A stretch of DNA of 64,000 bases. Source: CAWBLP01 sp963721065 (GTDB taxonomy: Bacteria; Pseudomonadota; Alphaproteobacteria; Acetobacterales; Acetobacteraceae). Below are positions 1 to 8,585 of the stretch, in pieces (the first letter of the stretch is position 1; every line of letters begins with the position of its first letter). The notes beneath the pieces are model-generated. The model searched no databases. It was not told where the DNA came from and saw only the letters and a list, made by a program, of their open reading frames with translations. Made by a program: the position numbers and the translations under genes. Location of the stretch: the NCBI GenBank assembly GCA_963721065.1, contig CAVRHO010000005.1, forward strand, positions 539,377 to 603,376. Reading direction: 5' to 3'.

Positions 1-317
1 GCGGCGAGTTGCTGCGTCAGCGACTCCTGCGATGACTTTGCCGAGGCAAGCTGCCGGTTGAGCTGCGAAATCGACAACTGGAGCTGCGCGGCGTGGCTGC
101 GCTCCAGCGACAGGGCATCGGTCAGTTGCGCCAGTTGGGCATGCACCTTGTCCAGCGCATTGTTGCTGCCGGTCAGTGCGGCCGACAGGAAACCCTGCGC
201 GAGCACGAAGACCAGCAGCACGAAGATGGTGACCATCAGCAACGTTGACAGCGCGTCCACGTAGCCAGGCCAGGCCTCCAACCCACTGGGGCCGCGACGT
301 CGGGTGCGCCCTGCCAT
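1..317 (-). CDS. MotB/OmpA-like peptidoglycan-binding membrane protein, N-terminal part
   Basis: This partial gene runs off the left edge; I translated it from the raw sequence, with an ATG at 315-317. It begins MAGRTRRRGPSGLEAWPGYV, then a single hydrophobic span (STLLMVTIFVLLVFVLAQGF), then a Gln/Leu/Ser-rich stretch (AQLAQLTDALSLERSHAAQL) that looks like a coiled coil. That plan (short basic cytoplasmic tail, one membrane anchor, periplasmic coiled coil, C-terminal OmpA domain outside the window) is that of the alphaproteobacterial peptidoglycan -binding proteins related to MotB. It lies 143 bp downstream of a MotA/TolQ-like gene on the same strand, so the two probably form a proton-driven envelope complex. 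Confidence 0.75.
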   Translation of the reverse strand, partial: MAGRTRRRGPSGLEAWPGYVDALSTLLMVTIFVLLVFVLAQGFLSAALTGSNNALDKVHAQLAQLTDALSLERSHAAQLQLSISQLNRQLASAKSSQESLTQQLA

Positions 318-460
318 TAGCGACACTCCTTGCTGGGGCGTGGGCCGTTCGCCGCCACGCCCAGGGCATGGGGCGCCAAACGGCGACTCTCGTCACGCCT
401 GCCGGGTCGTGACGGATTGGCCGGACCGACATGTTGCGACCGAGGCTCCGGCCGCATCGG

Positions 461-1603
461 CTAGCGCTGCTCCTCGGCCAGCGCGGCGACGGTGCGGGTC
501 AGGATGCGCAGGTCATTGCGCAGTTCGGCGGTGGACTGGGCTCGGCCCTGTTCCGCGTCGGCCAGCAGCCGCTGCAAATAGATCTCGATATTGCGCAAAT
601 GGGCACGCGACACCTCGTCACCGCCCTGCACATCGCCCAGTCGTTGCAGCGCCGGGGCAAGCGCCGCCTGGCTTTCGGCGATGCGCAGCATCAGGTGCTG
701 ATGGGTACGCATGGTATCGGCCAGCGCGCCGATGCGCTCGTTCAGATGCAGCACCGCCTGGTTGGCCTGCATGCGGCCTTCCTCGCCCCGCGCCAGGATG
801 TGCTGCAGGTTCTCCATGTTCTCGGCCGTCTGCTCCAGCAGCGCCTGGACGTACACCGGCACCGACCCGTCGCCTTCGGACAGGGCGCCGGAGGCGAGCC
901 GGGTCTGGCCCGCCAGCCATTCCTCCAGCTCGTTGAAGAAGCGGTTCTGTGCCTGGCCCGCGGTCAGGTCCAGGAAGCCCAGCACCAGCGCGCCGGCCAG
1001 GCCATACATCGAGGCCGAGAAGGCCGTGCCCATGCCGGCGAGTGGTCCGGCCAGGCCGGCCTTCAGGTGCTCGAACATCTGGTTGATGTCGCCGCCGCCC
1101 AGCGTCATGCCGGAAATCACGTCGGACACCGCGCTGACCGTCTTCAGCAGGCCCCAGAAGGTGCCCAGCAGGCCCAGGAAGATCAGCAGGCCGGTCATGT
1201 AGCGGGAGAGCTCGCGGCTCTCGTCCAGGCGGGAGGAGATTCCGTCCAGCAGGCTGCGCATCGACGTGGCGGACAAGGTGAACCGCCCCTGGCCGTTGCG
1301 TCCGTGCTGCTCCCGCGCGGCCAGCATGCTGGCCATGGGCGCCAGCAGCCGCGGCGTGGGAATGGCTGCCAGACGGTTGCGCGCGCTCTGGAAGGTTTCC
1401 AGCCAGGTCACCTCGGGCGACAGCCGGATCACCTGGCGCAGGTTCCACACGATCCCCATCAGCAGGATGGCCAGGATCAGGCCGTTCAGCACCGGGTTGT
1501 TGTCGAAGATGTGGATCAGCACCGGCGACAGCACGCCGACAACAGCCGCAACGGCGATCAGGAAGACCACCATGCGGATCAGGTAGGTGGTGGGTCGCGT
1601 CAT
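461..1603 (-). CDS. MotA/TolQ/ExbB-family proton-channel-like protein
   Basis: The 380-residue protein has two N-terminal membrane segments (about residues 9-52), a cytoplasmic loop, and a second hydrophobic pair (about 138-160 and 180-207) with the sequence GLLGTFWGLLKTVSAV and GPLAGMGTAFSASMYGLAGA, characteristic of the MotA/TolQ/ExbB fold. The C-terminal 150 residues are hydrophilic and probably coiled-coil. The start ATG overlaps the stop of the upstream OmpA-like gene as ATGA, so translation is likely coupled. With the MotB-like gene downstream it resembles the stator half of an energy-transducing envelope complex rather than a flagellar motor, since no flagellar genes are nearby. Confidence 0.8.
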   Translation of the reverse strand: MTRPTTYLIRMVVFLIAVAAVVGVLSPVLIHIFDNNPVLNGLILAILLMGIVWNLRQVIRLSPEVTWLETFQSARNRLAAIPTPRLLAPMASMLAAREQHGRNGQGRFTLSATSMRSLLDGISSRLDESRELSRYMTGLLIFLGLLGTFWGLLKTVSAVSDVISGMTLGGGDINQMFEHLKAGLAGPLAGMGTAFSASMYGLAGALVLGFLDLTAGQAQNRFFNELEEWLAGQTRLASGALSEGDGSVPVYVQALLEQTAENMENLQHILARGEEGRMQANQAVLHLNERIGALADTMRTHQHLMLRIAESQAALAPALQRLGDVQGGDEVSRAHLRNIEIYLQRLLADAEQGRAQSTAELRNDLRILTRTVAALAEEQR

Positions 1604-2461
1604 TGGGACGGCGTAGCCGAGTCGTTGCCGCCAAGCAACGTGACGTCCACGCGGTCGGCCGGCCCCTTGGCGAACTGCGAGCCCAGGGCCCGCACAAAGA
1701 TCCGGCCGGAGTTCGACCCCATCCGACATCAGCACGCCGCGCACCGCCAGCGCCCGCGACAGGGACAGGCGCCGGGCGGTGGACGGATCACCCGGCGTGG
1801 CCGCGGCATAGGCGACGACATTGAAGGTCGGTTGGTCACCGGCCGGCACGCTGCCGACCAGATGCCTGATGGTGGCGGCACTGGCCGGACTGAGGTCGGA
1901 TTTGCCCGGCGCGAAGATCACCCGCACGCCATCGTTCCGGACGGATGCCTTCGTTCCGGCGTCCGCGGCGATCGGCGGCGGCGGTGGGGGCGCGGCCTTG
2001 GCGGGCGCTGTCGGTGCCGGCAGTGGCGACAGCCGCGCAACCGCGGGTGGCGCGGCACCCATCGTCGGCATCGGCGGCGGGGCGGCTGCCGGTTGCGACG
2101 GAGACGCGGCCGGCGGAGGGGCGGCCGGCCGGGTGGTGGCGACCTTGGGGGCGGCAGGAGCCGGCGCGGCGGGTTTCGCCGTTTCCGCCTGCCGCGTCGG
2201 GGCCGGTGCCGGTGCCGGATGGATGGCCGGAGGCTCGCTGGCGACCGTCGGAGCCGGTGACGCTTTCGCCGCTTGTGACGGCGGCGTTGGTGGCGGCTGC
2301 GGGAGATGGGCCGCATGGGCCGGCCGATGCGGCGCCGGCCGAGGCGCGGCCGGACCCGTTTTCGGCAGTGCGTCGAGCGCGCGCAGATCCACCGTCACCT
2401 GGGCAAACCCGGGTGTGGCCGGCGTCAGCAGTGCGGCAAGCAGGATCAGTCGATAGCGCAT
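1600..2461 (-). CDS. OmpA-family protein with proline-rich linker, one apparent frameshift
   Basis: The protein starts MRYRLILLAALLTPATPGFA, a clear signal peptide, followed by a long Pro/Ala-rich linker (roughly residues 30-180) and a C-terminal OmpA-like domain (VRVIFAPGKSDLSPASAATI, then LSLSRALAVRGVLMSDGVE). After that last motif the frame fails near position 1712; moving one base restores SGRIFVRALGSQFAKG and a stop that overlaps the next gene as ATGA. The restored tail matches the usual OmpA C-terminus, so the gene is probably intact in the cell and the extra base is an error. It is the first gene of the stator-like cluster and likely contacts peptidoglycan. Confidence 0.75.
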
Positions 2462-2731
2462 GGGTATAGCCACCCTAACCGAGGCGCGGCCGCCGCTCAA
2501 TGAAGGAGCGCGAAATCCGCCGCAACGTGGCATCGGTCTTGCTGGACACCCGGTGGTCGCCCGGTGGTGCGCCCGGTGATCGCCTGACGGGCACCTGATG
2601 GTCACCCGGCTATCACCGGCTGATCGCCGGCCGGTCTCCCGGGTTTCCGGGCGGACATCCCGTACCCCCGGTTTTCCCGGCAGACATCGGCCGGGCCAGG
2701 ACGCCGGCCGGGACGATCGCCGGGCCGGCAG

Positions 2732-3493
2732 CTAACCGTCGCGCTCCAGATGCTGCAGCAGGATCAGGGCGCCGGCATCGCCGCGCTGGCGCAGCAAATC
2801 GGTGCCGCCCACCGCATAGGCCGCCGCGGCGCCCAGGATCGCGCGCAGCCGGTCCGGGGCGCTCACGTCGAACGGCAACACGCATCCGCCGGTGCGGCGT
2901 GCCAGGTCCAGGAACAGTTCCGCATCGCGGCGCGCCATCCAGTCGGCGGTGTCGTGCAGCACGATCAGCCGGATGCCGCGCCGACCCATCGCGTCGGCCA
3001 GTTGGCGGCCGCGGGCCGGCAATTCCTCGAACACATCGCCGATATAGACCACCACCCGCACGCCGGGGCTGTTCAGGCTCCGCTGCAGAATCGGCAGCAG
3101 CCGGGTCGCGCCCGCCCGGCAGGCAATGCCGGCGGCCAGGTCGCGCAAGCGGTTGGGATCGGCGGTGAAGTCGGTGAAGGTGTGCAGGCGGGAGCCGCCA
3201 TGCACGGCCAGCGCCACATCCAGCTCCCCCGGCAGGGCACGCACCAGCGCATCGGTCACCTGGCGCGCGGTCGCCCAGGCCGGTTCGCGCGACGCGGTGG
3301 CATCGAAGCCGAACACCAGTCTGGGACGACCGGAAGCGTCCGCGGCCGGCGCAGCACCGCCGTACTCCGCCGCCGGTTCGGCCGACACGCCGAAGACCAG
3401 TGCCCGCAGGCGCTCCAACAGGCCGGGTGGCCTGGGTGGCTCCGGCTCGCGGTAGGGGACCAGCACGAAGTTCGGCGTCTCGGTCATCGCCAC
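2732..3493 (-). CDS. von Willebrand factor A-like domain protein
   Basis: This 253-residue protein has a proline-rich N-terminus and then LVFGFDATASREPAWATA, a degenerate first MIDAS strand, with alternating hydrophobic strands later (RVVVYIGDVFEELPARG, IRLIVLHDTADWM) as in vWA folds. The second strand pair reads like a test of numeric tokens against a fluid state, but I cannot assign a partner. There is no signal peptide or membrane segment, so it is likely cytoplasmic. It stands alone on the minus strand. A start at the second ATG two codons later is equally possible. Confidence 0.6.
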   Translation of the reverse strand: MAMTETPNFVLVPYREPEPPRPPGLLERLRALVFGVSAEPAAEYGGAAPAADASGRPRLVFGFDATASREPAWATARQVTDALVRALPGELDVALAVHGGSRLHTFTDFTADPNRLRDLAAGIACRAGATRLLPILQRSLNSPGVRVVVYIGDVFEELPARGRQLADAMGRRGIRLIVLHDTADWMARRDAELFLDLARRTGGCVLPFDVSAPDRLRAILGAAAAYAVGGTDLLRQRGDAGALILLQHLERDG

Positions 3494-3589
3494 AGGTCTC
3501 AGCTATGGCCACAGAATGTAGTGCTGCATTTGCGGATTGCCGAATCATACCGAGCCACGCCGCCTGTGACCGACATCCGCCCGTACAAC

Positions 3590-3621
3590 GTCGTGGTCGG
3601 CGAAGGCCGGCCACCCACGAC
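3590..3621. repeat. REP-like hairpin, family 2, copy A
   Basis: Within the 302-bp gap between the vWA gene and the b561 operon is an imperfect palindrome: GTCGTGG at 3590-3596 pairs with CCACCCACGAC at 3611-3621 around TCGGCGAAGGCCGG. A clearly related hairpin occurs at 19175-19205 (GTCATGGTCGGCGCAGGCC...). Nothing else is recognisable in the gap. Confidence 0.6.
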
Positions 3622-3795
3622 TTTGCTTCGTTGCACGCAGGAGAGGCGTGGCATGGCACGGCTGACGGTCGAAGCCAACGCCGGCTGGCATAGTCACGGC
3701 CCCGCGTACGGTCCCGCATGGTGCCTGATCTCCTTCCCCGCCCAACCGGCGACCTGTCCGCGCCCAACCATGAGCCGCGGGCCGCGGCCCGTCGC

Positions 3796-4410
3796 TCAGA
3801 GGCCGTCCGGGCGGACCCCGGGGCCGGTTCCAGGGGCCGGCGCAGAGCCCAGCGGCAGCGACCGCCTGCCCCACATGCGGCGGAGCGATGCCCGCCCGTG
3901 CCGGTGATTGTGCAAGGCAGCCAGCGCATGGCCGCCGGCAAGCACCACCAGCAGGATCGCGGCCCCGCGATGCACCTGGCGCAGCACGGAAAACAAGGCC
4001 GGATCCGGACCCAAAAGATGAGGAACCGGGATTATGCCGAGGAACAGGGTCGGCACCCGGGCTGGCGCCGTTGCCGCGGTGAGGTAGCCCAGCGTGGGCG
4101 TGACCAGCACCATCACGTACAGCAGGACGTGCATGGTGGCGGCCAGACGCTGCTGCCAGGGTGGAAGTCCGGCATCCCAGTCCGGGCGCCCGGTGCGGGC
4201 GCGGACGGCGAGCCGAGCGACCACGAGCATGAAGACGGCAAGACCGATGGACTTGTGCAGTTGGAACAGCAGGAACTTCAGCAGCAAGGCATGCAGCGGC
4301 ACGGCCACCATCAGCCATCCCAGGGGGAAGGCCAGCAGCACCATGATGGCGGTTGCCCAGTGAAGACGACGCTGGCCGGGCGTCCAGGCAACGTCCGCGT
4401 CACCCCTCAC
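3796..4410 (-). CDS. cytochrome b561 family protein
   Basis: The 204-residue protein has four hydrophobic segments and histidines placed as in the bacterial b561/CybB family: RRLHWATAIMVLLAFPLGWL, FQLHKSIGLAVFMLVVARL, MHVLLYVMVLVTPTLGYL and VHRGAAILLVVLAGGHALAA. These histidines should bind two b haems in the inner membrane and pass electrons from quinol. Its start overlaps the end of the YceI gene by 11 bp, so the two are co-translated. A b561 next to YceI and an ECF sigma pair is a recurrent alphaproteobacterial arrangement that suggests a response to oxidative or envelope stress. Confidence 0.85.
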   Translation of the reverse strand: MRGDADVAWTPGQRRLHWATAIMVLLAFPLGWLMVAVPLHALLLKFLLFQLHKSIGLAVFMLVVARLAVRARTGRPDWDAGLPPWQQRLAATMHVLLYVMVLVTPTLGYLTAATAPARVPTLFLGIIPVPHLLGPDPALFSVLRQVHRGAAILLVVLAGGHALAALHNHRHGRASLRRMWGRRSLPLGSAPAPGTGPGVRPDGL

Positions 4411-5059
4411 GAGGCGCCGGCCCCAGCTCCACGCGGGCGGTGATCACCAGCTTGACGCGATCGGAAATGAAGCCCTCGTCGGCGATCATGCCGAAGGCCG
4501 AGCGGCGCAGGGAGCCGGTGACCACGAAGTCCGCCAGTTCCTTCTGGTGCGCCGCATCCTCGTGGCGCCCGGTCAGCTGCGCGGACAGAACCATCGGCTG
4601 CGCCACGCCCCGTATCCGGATTACACCGCGCACGACGTAGTGATCGGGTGACACGCTGGCGACCGAGGTGCTGGTGAAGCGCACGGCCGGGTGGTTTTGC
4701 ACGTCCAGGAACTCGCTCGAGCGCAGCATGTCTTCCCCGGCCTGCCACGCCATGTCCACCGAGTCCGCATCCACATCCACGTTGATCTTCGTTCGCTCGG
4801 GATGCGCGCCGTCCAGCACCAGGTGCGCCGTGAAGCGCCGGAATTCCCCATGCGAGGAGAACAGCCCGAGATGCTTCACCGAGAAGGTAATGGACCCGAA
4901 CCGCTGATCCAGCGCGTAGCGCTGCTGCGAGGCGGCGGCAGCAGGTATGGTTGCAAACGTAATGATCAGCAGCCACAACAAGGCGCGTCCAGCCCTGGAC
5001 ACTGGAAACCGCACCATCTGCGGGGGTTCAGTCGCTAGTCCGGACTTCCTGCCTGACAT
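4400..5059 (-). CDS. YceI family periplasmic protein
   Basis: A hydrophobic signal sequence (ALLWLLIITFATIPAAAA) precedes the YceI lipocalin-like domain, which opens with YALDQRFGSITFSVKHLGLF and continues through AGEDMLRSSEFLDVQNHPAV and DHYVVRGVIRIRGVAQPMVL, all family hallmarks. YceI proteins bind isoprenoid quinone-like lipids in the periplasm, which fits the b561 gene immediately downstream. The upstream ATG used here has a GGAG about 10 bp before it; an ATG at 5017 would give a shorter, tidier signal peptide. The first start overlaps the end of the anti-sigma gene. Confidence 0.85.
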   Translation of the reverse strand: MSGRKSGLATEPPQMVRFPVSRAGRALLWLLIITFATIPAAAASQQRYALDQRFGSITFSVKHLGLFSSHGEFRRFTAHLVLDGAHPERTKINVDVDADSVDMAWQAGEDMLRSSEFLDVQNHPAVRFTSTSVASVSPDHYVVRGVIRIRGVAQPMVLSAQLTGRHEDAAHQKELADFVVTGSLRRSAFGMIADEGFISDRVKLVITARVELGPAPREG

Positions 5060-5822
5060 GGCGTGAAAGCTCCAGAAGCTTTGGATAAGTCTCAGCCGCC
5101 ATCAACGAGTATCCTACACCCTGGTCGATCCATGCACAGCCGTCCAGCTTGTTCACATCAATTGGATGTATCGGCGTGGTCTCGTGACCCGTTGTCATGG
5201 GGCGTACGTAGATAATCAGCCGCCGGCCGGCAAAGTCCTGATAGACGAAGAGCGCGGCGGCCCCGTGCGGACTGGCCGACAACCGGCCACCCAGCAACCG
5301 GTATCCGGCCGATGACAGGTCTGGCGGAAACAGCGGGCGGTTCAGTCGGCGCGACAGCCAGTGTGCCATTTCCTGCCGGTGCGCCACGGTGATCTCCACA
5401 GGACGGCGCTGATCGACGGCGTAAACGGCGTAGTTGATGGCCGCCTCGCGGGCGAGTGCGTTGATCCCGCTGGGCGGCCGGGACCCGACCCACCACCCGC
5501 CGGCACCCCCCAGGGCAAGCGCCAGCAATACGGCCGCAGCGGCGCGCCACGGCGCGCGACGGCGCAGCAGGCGTTGCTCGACCAGGCTCGTGACGTTCAG
5601 GCGCGGCGGGATCGGGTCGGTGGCGTGCCCGGACAGGGCTGAACGCAAAGCGTCCCGCTGCGCGATGTCGATGGCGACGCGTTCGGCCGCTTCCGGGTTC
5701 GCCCGCAGATAACTCTCTACACGGTGTCTGCGCCCGTCATCGAGTCGGCCGTCCACGAAGGCGTCCAGTTCCTCCTCGGAGACAGGGCGTGCGGACCGGT
5801 TCACTTGACCCTCCGCAGGCAA
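5028..5822 (-). CDS. membrane anti-sigma factor partner of the ECF sigma factor
   Basis: The 264-residue protein has a short N-terminal cytoplasmic domain (EEELDAFVDGRLDDGRRHRV), one membrane segment around residues 93-113 (AAAAVLLALALGGAGGWWVG) and a periplasmic domain. The N-terminal part resembles anti-sigma zinc-finger domains but lacks the HxxxCxxC zinc site, so it belongs to the zinc-free sort. A GTG at 5804 would overlap the sigma stop as GTGA and may be the true start. It should hold the sigma factor at the membrane until a periplasmic signal releases it. Confidence 0.85.
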   Translation of the reverse strand: MPAEGQVNRSARPVSEEELDAFVDGRLDDGRRHRVESYLRANPEAAERVAIDIAQRDALRSALSGHATDPIPPRLNVTSLVEQRLLRRRAPWRAAAAVLLALALGGAGGWWVGSRPPSGINALAREAAINYAVYAVDQRRPVEITVAHRQEMAHWLSRRLNRPLFPPDLSSAGYRLLGGRLSASPHGAAALFVYQDFAGRRLIIYVRPMTTGHETTPIHPIDVNKLDGCAWIDQGVGYSLMAAETYPKLLELSRHVRQEVRTSD

Positions 5823-6304
5823 CGGCGGACCGGTCCCTGGGCGGCCCGCCGCAGCCGCTCTCGACCGCGCGAAAGGCGGGACATGACCGTGCCGACCGGG
5901 ATTCCCAGGACGCGTGCCGCGTCGGCGTAGCTGAAATCCTCCACCGAGATCAGCAGGATCACCTGGCGTTGCTCTTCGGGAAGGGCGTTCAGTTCGCGCA
6001 TCACTTCCTGATAGAGCAGGCTGCTCTCCTGTGCGCCGTGACTGCCATGGTTCGCCGGTATGTCACCGCCGGCATTCGCGTTGTCGGGGCGGGCCGCGGC
6101 GCGGCGGCGCTGGCTGACGAACACGTTGTGCATGATCGTGAAGAGCCAGGCGCGGATGTCGCCGTCGTCGCGGCGTGTGTGCAGGCGGTCCAGGGCGCGC
6201 ACCAGGCAATCATGCACCAGGTCGTCAGCGTCCTGACGGTTGCGCAGCAGTGCCATGGCGTAGCGCCGGAGAGCGGGGACACAGGCCTCGATCTGGGCCA
6301 GCAT
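5801..6304 (-). CDS. ECF-family RNA polymerase sigma factor
   Basis: The 167-residue protein contains sigma region 2 (QDADDLVHDCLVRALDRLHT, then IRAWLFTIMHNVFVSQRRRA) and region 4 (LPEEQRQVILLISVEDFSYA, then VLGIPVGTVMSRLSRGRERL), separated by a short linker, which is the complete ECF plan without region 3. It is the first gene of a minus-strand operon sigma / anti-sigma / YceI / b561 with overlapping junctions. It likely controls its own operon. The divergent small lipoprotein at 6592 may be a target, but no promoter motif could be confirmed. Confidence 0.92.
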   Translation of the reverse strand: MLAQIEACVPALRRYAMALLRNRQDADDLVHDCLVRALDRLHTRRDDGDIRAWLFTIMHNVFVSQRRRAAARPDNANAGGDIPANHGSHGAQESSLLYQEVMRELNALPEEQRQVILLISVEDFSYADAARVLGIPVGTVMSRLSRGRERLRRAAQGPVRRCLRRVK

Positions 6305-6591
6305 TCACCCGTTCCCCATGCGGGGGCACAGGCGCCGACGGCCTGTCGAACCATGCATCGCGCCGCATCCTCCTGCTCGGCCGGCTGGACTCGCCCGCCT
6401 GGTCCGGTGGACGCGTGACCGCCGATACTATTCCGCCGCGGAGGCGCGCCGCGGGTCTCGGAATTTTCCGGAATAGCCAGGCGCGGCCAGCGTCGATGTC
6501 CCGCGACCCGCACGCCACCGGGCCGCGGCCTCACCATGGATCATCGACCCGGGCTGGCCGGGCGTGTCAGCATTTCTCAGGAGGATCCCTT

Positions 6592-6759
6592 ATGGCCAGG
6601 ATCGTCGCCTTGATACTTGGGGGCATTCTCGCGCTGGCCGCGCTGAACGGCTGTACCCCCGCGAGCAACGCCAATCACGGCGGACCCGCCATGGCATCGC
6701 AGCCGAGTGACGGCGGTGGCGGCGGCGGCAGCGATGGTGGGGGCGGCGGCGGATACTGA
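6592..6759 (+). CDS. small glycine-rich lipoprotein
   Basis: This 55-residue protein begins MARIVALILGGILALAALNG followed by Cys21, a lipoprotein signal peptide with lipobox ALNGC. The mature part is only 34 residues and ends in a glycine-rich tail (GGGGGGSDGGGGGGY). An AGGAGG at 6579-6584 sits 7 bp before the ATG, so translation should be strong. It is transcribed away from the ECF sigma gene. The function is unknown; such Gly-rich envelope lipoproteins occur singly in many proteobacteria. Confidence 0.65.
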   Translation: MARIVALILGGILALAALNGCTPASNANHGGPAMASQPSDGGGGGGSDGGGGGGY

Positions 6760-6800
6760 TCGGCTGCGCCGCTGAACCCAGCGTACACGGGCGTGTCGCG

Positions 6801-7975
6801 TCAGTCGGCCGTCGCCCGTTGCCGCCGGCTTTCCGTCCGCAACTGACCGCACGCCGCCAGGATGTCCCGCCCGCGTGGCGTCCGAACCGGCGCGGCGTAG
6901 CCGGCGTCATTGACGATGCGGGCGAAGCGCTCGATCGCGCCGGGCGTGCTGGTCTGGTACGGGCTGTCCGGGCCAGGGGTTGAACGGGATCAGGTTCACC
7001 TTGGCGGGCATGCCGGCGATCAGGCGCACCAGCTCCCGCGCCTCGGCCTCGCTGTCGTTCACGTCGCGCAGCATCACGTATTCGAAGGTGATCCGGCGCG
7101 CGTTGCTGGCGCCCGGGTAGCGGCGGCAGGCGGCGATCAGCTCCCGGATCGGGTATTTGCGGTTCAGCGGCACCAGCTCATCGCGCAACTCGTCGCGCAC
7201 CGCGTGCAGCGACACCGCCAGGTTCACCCCCAGCTCCGCGCCGACGCGGTCCATCATCGGCACCACGCCGCTGGTGGACAGGGTGATCCGCCGGCGCGAC
7301 AGGCCGATGCCCTCGCCGTCCATCACGATGGTCATCGCCTTGGCGACATTGGCGTAGTTGTACAGCGGCTCGCCCATGCCCATCAGCACGATGGTGGACA
7401 GCAGCCGCGGCGTTTCCCCTTTCGGGCTCGGCCACTCACCATACAGAGTCGCGCGCCGCCATGAACTGGCCGACGATCTCCGCCGCGCCAAGGTTGCGCA
7501 CCAGCTTCTGGGTGCCGGTGTGGCAGAACCGGCAGGACAGGGTGCAGCCGACCTGGCTGGAGATGCAGACGGCGCCGCGATCCTCCTGCCGGTCCGGGAT
7601 ATAGACGGTCTCGGCCTCCTGCCCGTCGCGGAAGCGGAACAGGAATTTGCGGGTCTCGTCGGTGCTGGTCTGCGCCACCACCGTGTCCGGCCGCCCCACC
7701 ACGAACCGCTCGGCCAGCTTCTGCTGCAGCGGCTTCGCGATGGTGGACATGCGGGAGAAGTCGGTGACGCCCTGGTGGTAGATCCAGTGCCACACCTGCT
7801 TGGCCCGGAACGGCGCCGCTCCGATCGCCGCCAGCTCCGCGCGCAGCTCCTCCCGCGACAGGCCGACCAGATCCCGCCGCCCGTCCGGCAACTGCACCGG
7901 CGGCGGGTCGAACAGCGCCGATTTCGCCAGGATGCGGGCGCGTTCGTCGGCCGTCAGGTCCAGGGTGGCGCTCAC
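6801..7975 (-). CDS. rlmN: 23S rRNA (adenine2503-C2)-methyltransferase RlmN, two apparent frameshifts
   Basis: RlmN is a radical-SAM enzyme that methylates A2503 of 23S rRNA and A37 of some tRNAs. The radical-SAM cluster motif CTLSCRFCHTG, preceded by VCISSQVG, is present, as are STIVLMGMGEPLYNY and VSLHAVRDELRDELVPLNRK. The frame breaks near 7445 (FMAARDS to YGEWPSPKGE) and again near 6962 (NPWPGQ to PYQTSTPGAIERFA); each is mended by removing one base, giving about 390 residues ending ACGQLRTESRRQRATAD, the normal family end. The GTG start at 7975 overlaps the stop of the upstream IalB-like gene as GTGA. Confidence 0.9.
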
Positions 7976-8493
7976 TGCCCCGGGCACGCCTTCTGGATCG
8001 CGTCATGCGCGGCGGTAAAGCCGAGCAGGCTGAATGTATCGGTGACGTCCTTGCCTTGCGGCGACGGGGAGTGCGCAACGGCGTCCCGGCCCCGCTTGAA
8101 CGCCGCGACGGTCGCCGCGCTGTCGCGGGCGAAGGCGTTGTGCCTGGACGTGTAGAAGTCGAACTTCCTGTCGTCCACATCCACCGTCACGCGGGCCTTC
8201 GCCGGATAGTTGAACCCGGCTTCCATTGCCACCGACATCCCCGAGGCTGGCCGCTGCGTCAGCGTCAAAATCGCCGGGCCGCGACCCGGCAGGGACGGCC
8301 TGGACGACTTCGCCCGGGTGAACGCGTAGCAAACCCGCTTGCCGGACTGCACATAGATCGCGGCCGTCCAGTCCCGGTATTTGCCCAGTTCCTTCGGGGC
8401 CTCGATGGCGTGGCCCTTGGACGATGCCGCAATGGCGGGTGCGCCCAGGCCCAGGGACAGAGTGAGAAGGGATCCGATCAGAAGAACGCGCAT
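7972..8493 (-). CDS. invasion-associated locus B (IalB)-like secreted protein
   Basis: The 173-residue protein opens with a signal peptide (MRVLLIGSLLTLSLGLGAPA) and continues with LGKYRDWTAAIYVQSGKRVC, ILTLTQRPASGMSVAMEAGF and SLLGFTAAHDAIQKACPG. The WTA-YVQ-G-R-CYA start and the final FSLLGFTAAHDAI-KAC are typical of IalB-related periplasmic proteins, with two cysteines that could pair. Its role outside Bartonella is unknown. It lies upstream of rlmN with a four-base overlap, so the two are co-transcribed. Confidence 0.7.
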   Translation of the reverse strand: MRVLLIGSLLTLSLGLGAPAIAASSKGHAIEAPKELGKYRDWTAAIYVQSGKRVCYAFTRAKSSRPSLPGRGPAILTLTQRPASGMSVAMEAGFNYPAKARVTVDVDDRKFDFYTSRHNAFARDSAATVAAFKRGRDAVAHSPSPQGKDVTDTFSLLGFTAAHDAIQKACPGQ

Positions 8494-8585
8494 GGCCACA
8501 CAGATACGGTGCGCTGACGGCCCGAACAAGCTTGCAATTCGTAACCTTCGGCAACCGCGGCGGGACAGCAGGCGGACAGCGCGGG

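Noticed and set aside
431..2260. Long open frame of 609 codons on the plus strand
   Set aside because: It is antisense to the OmpA/MotA-like genes, rich in Arg/Gln/His as expected for GC-rich shadow frames, and has no recognisable motif.
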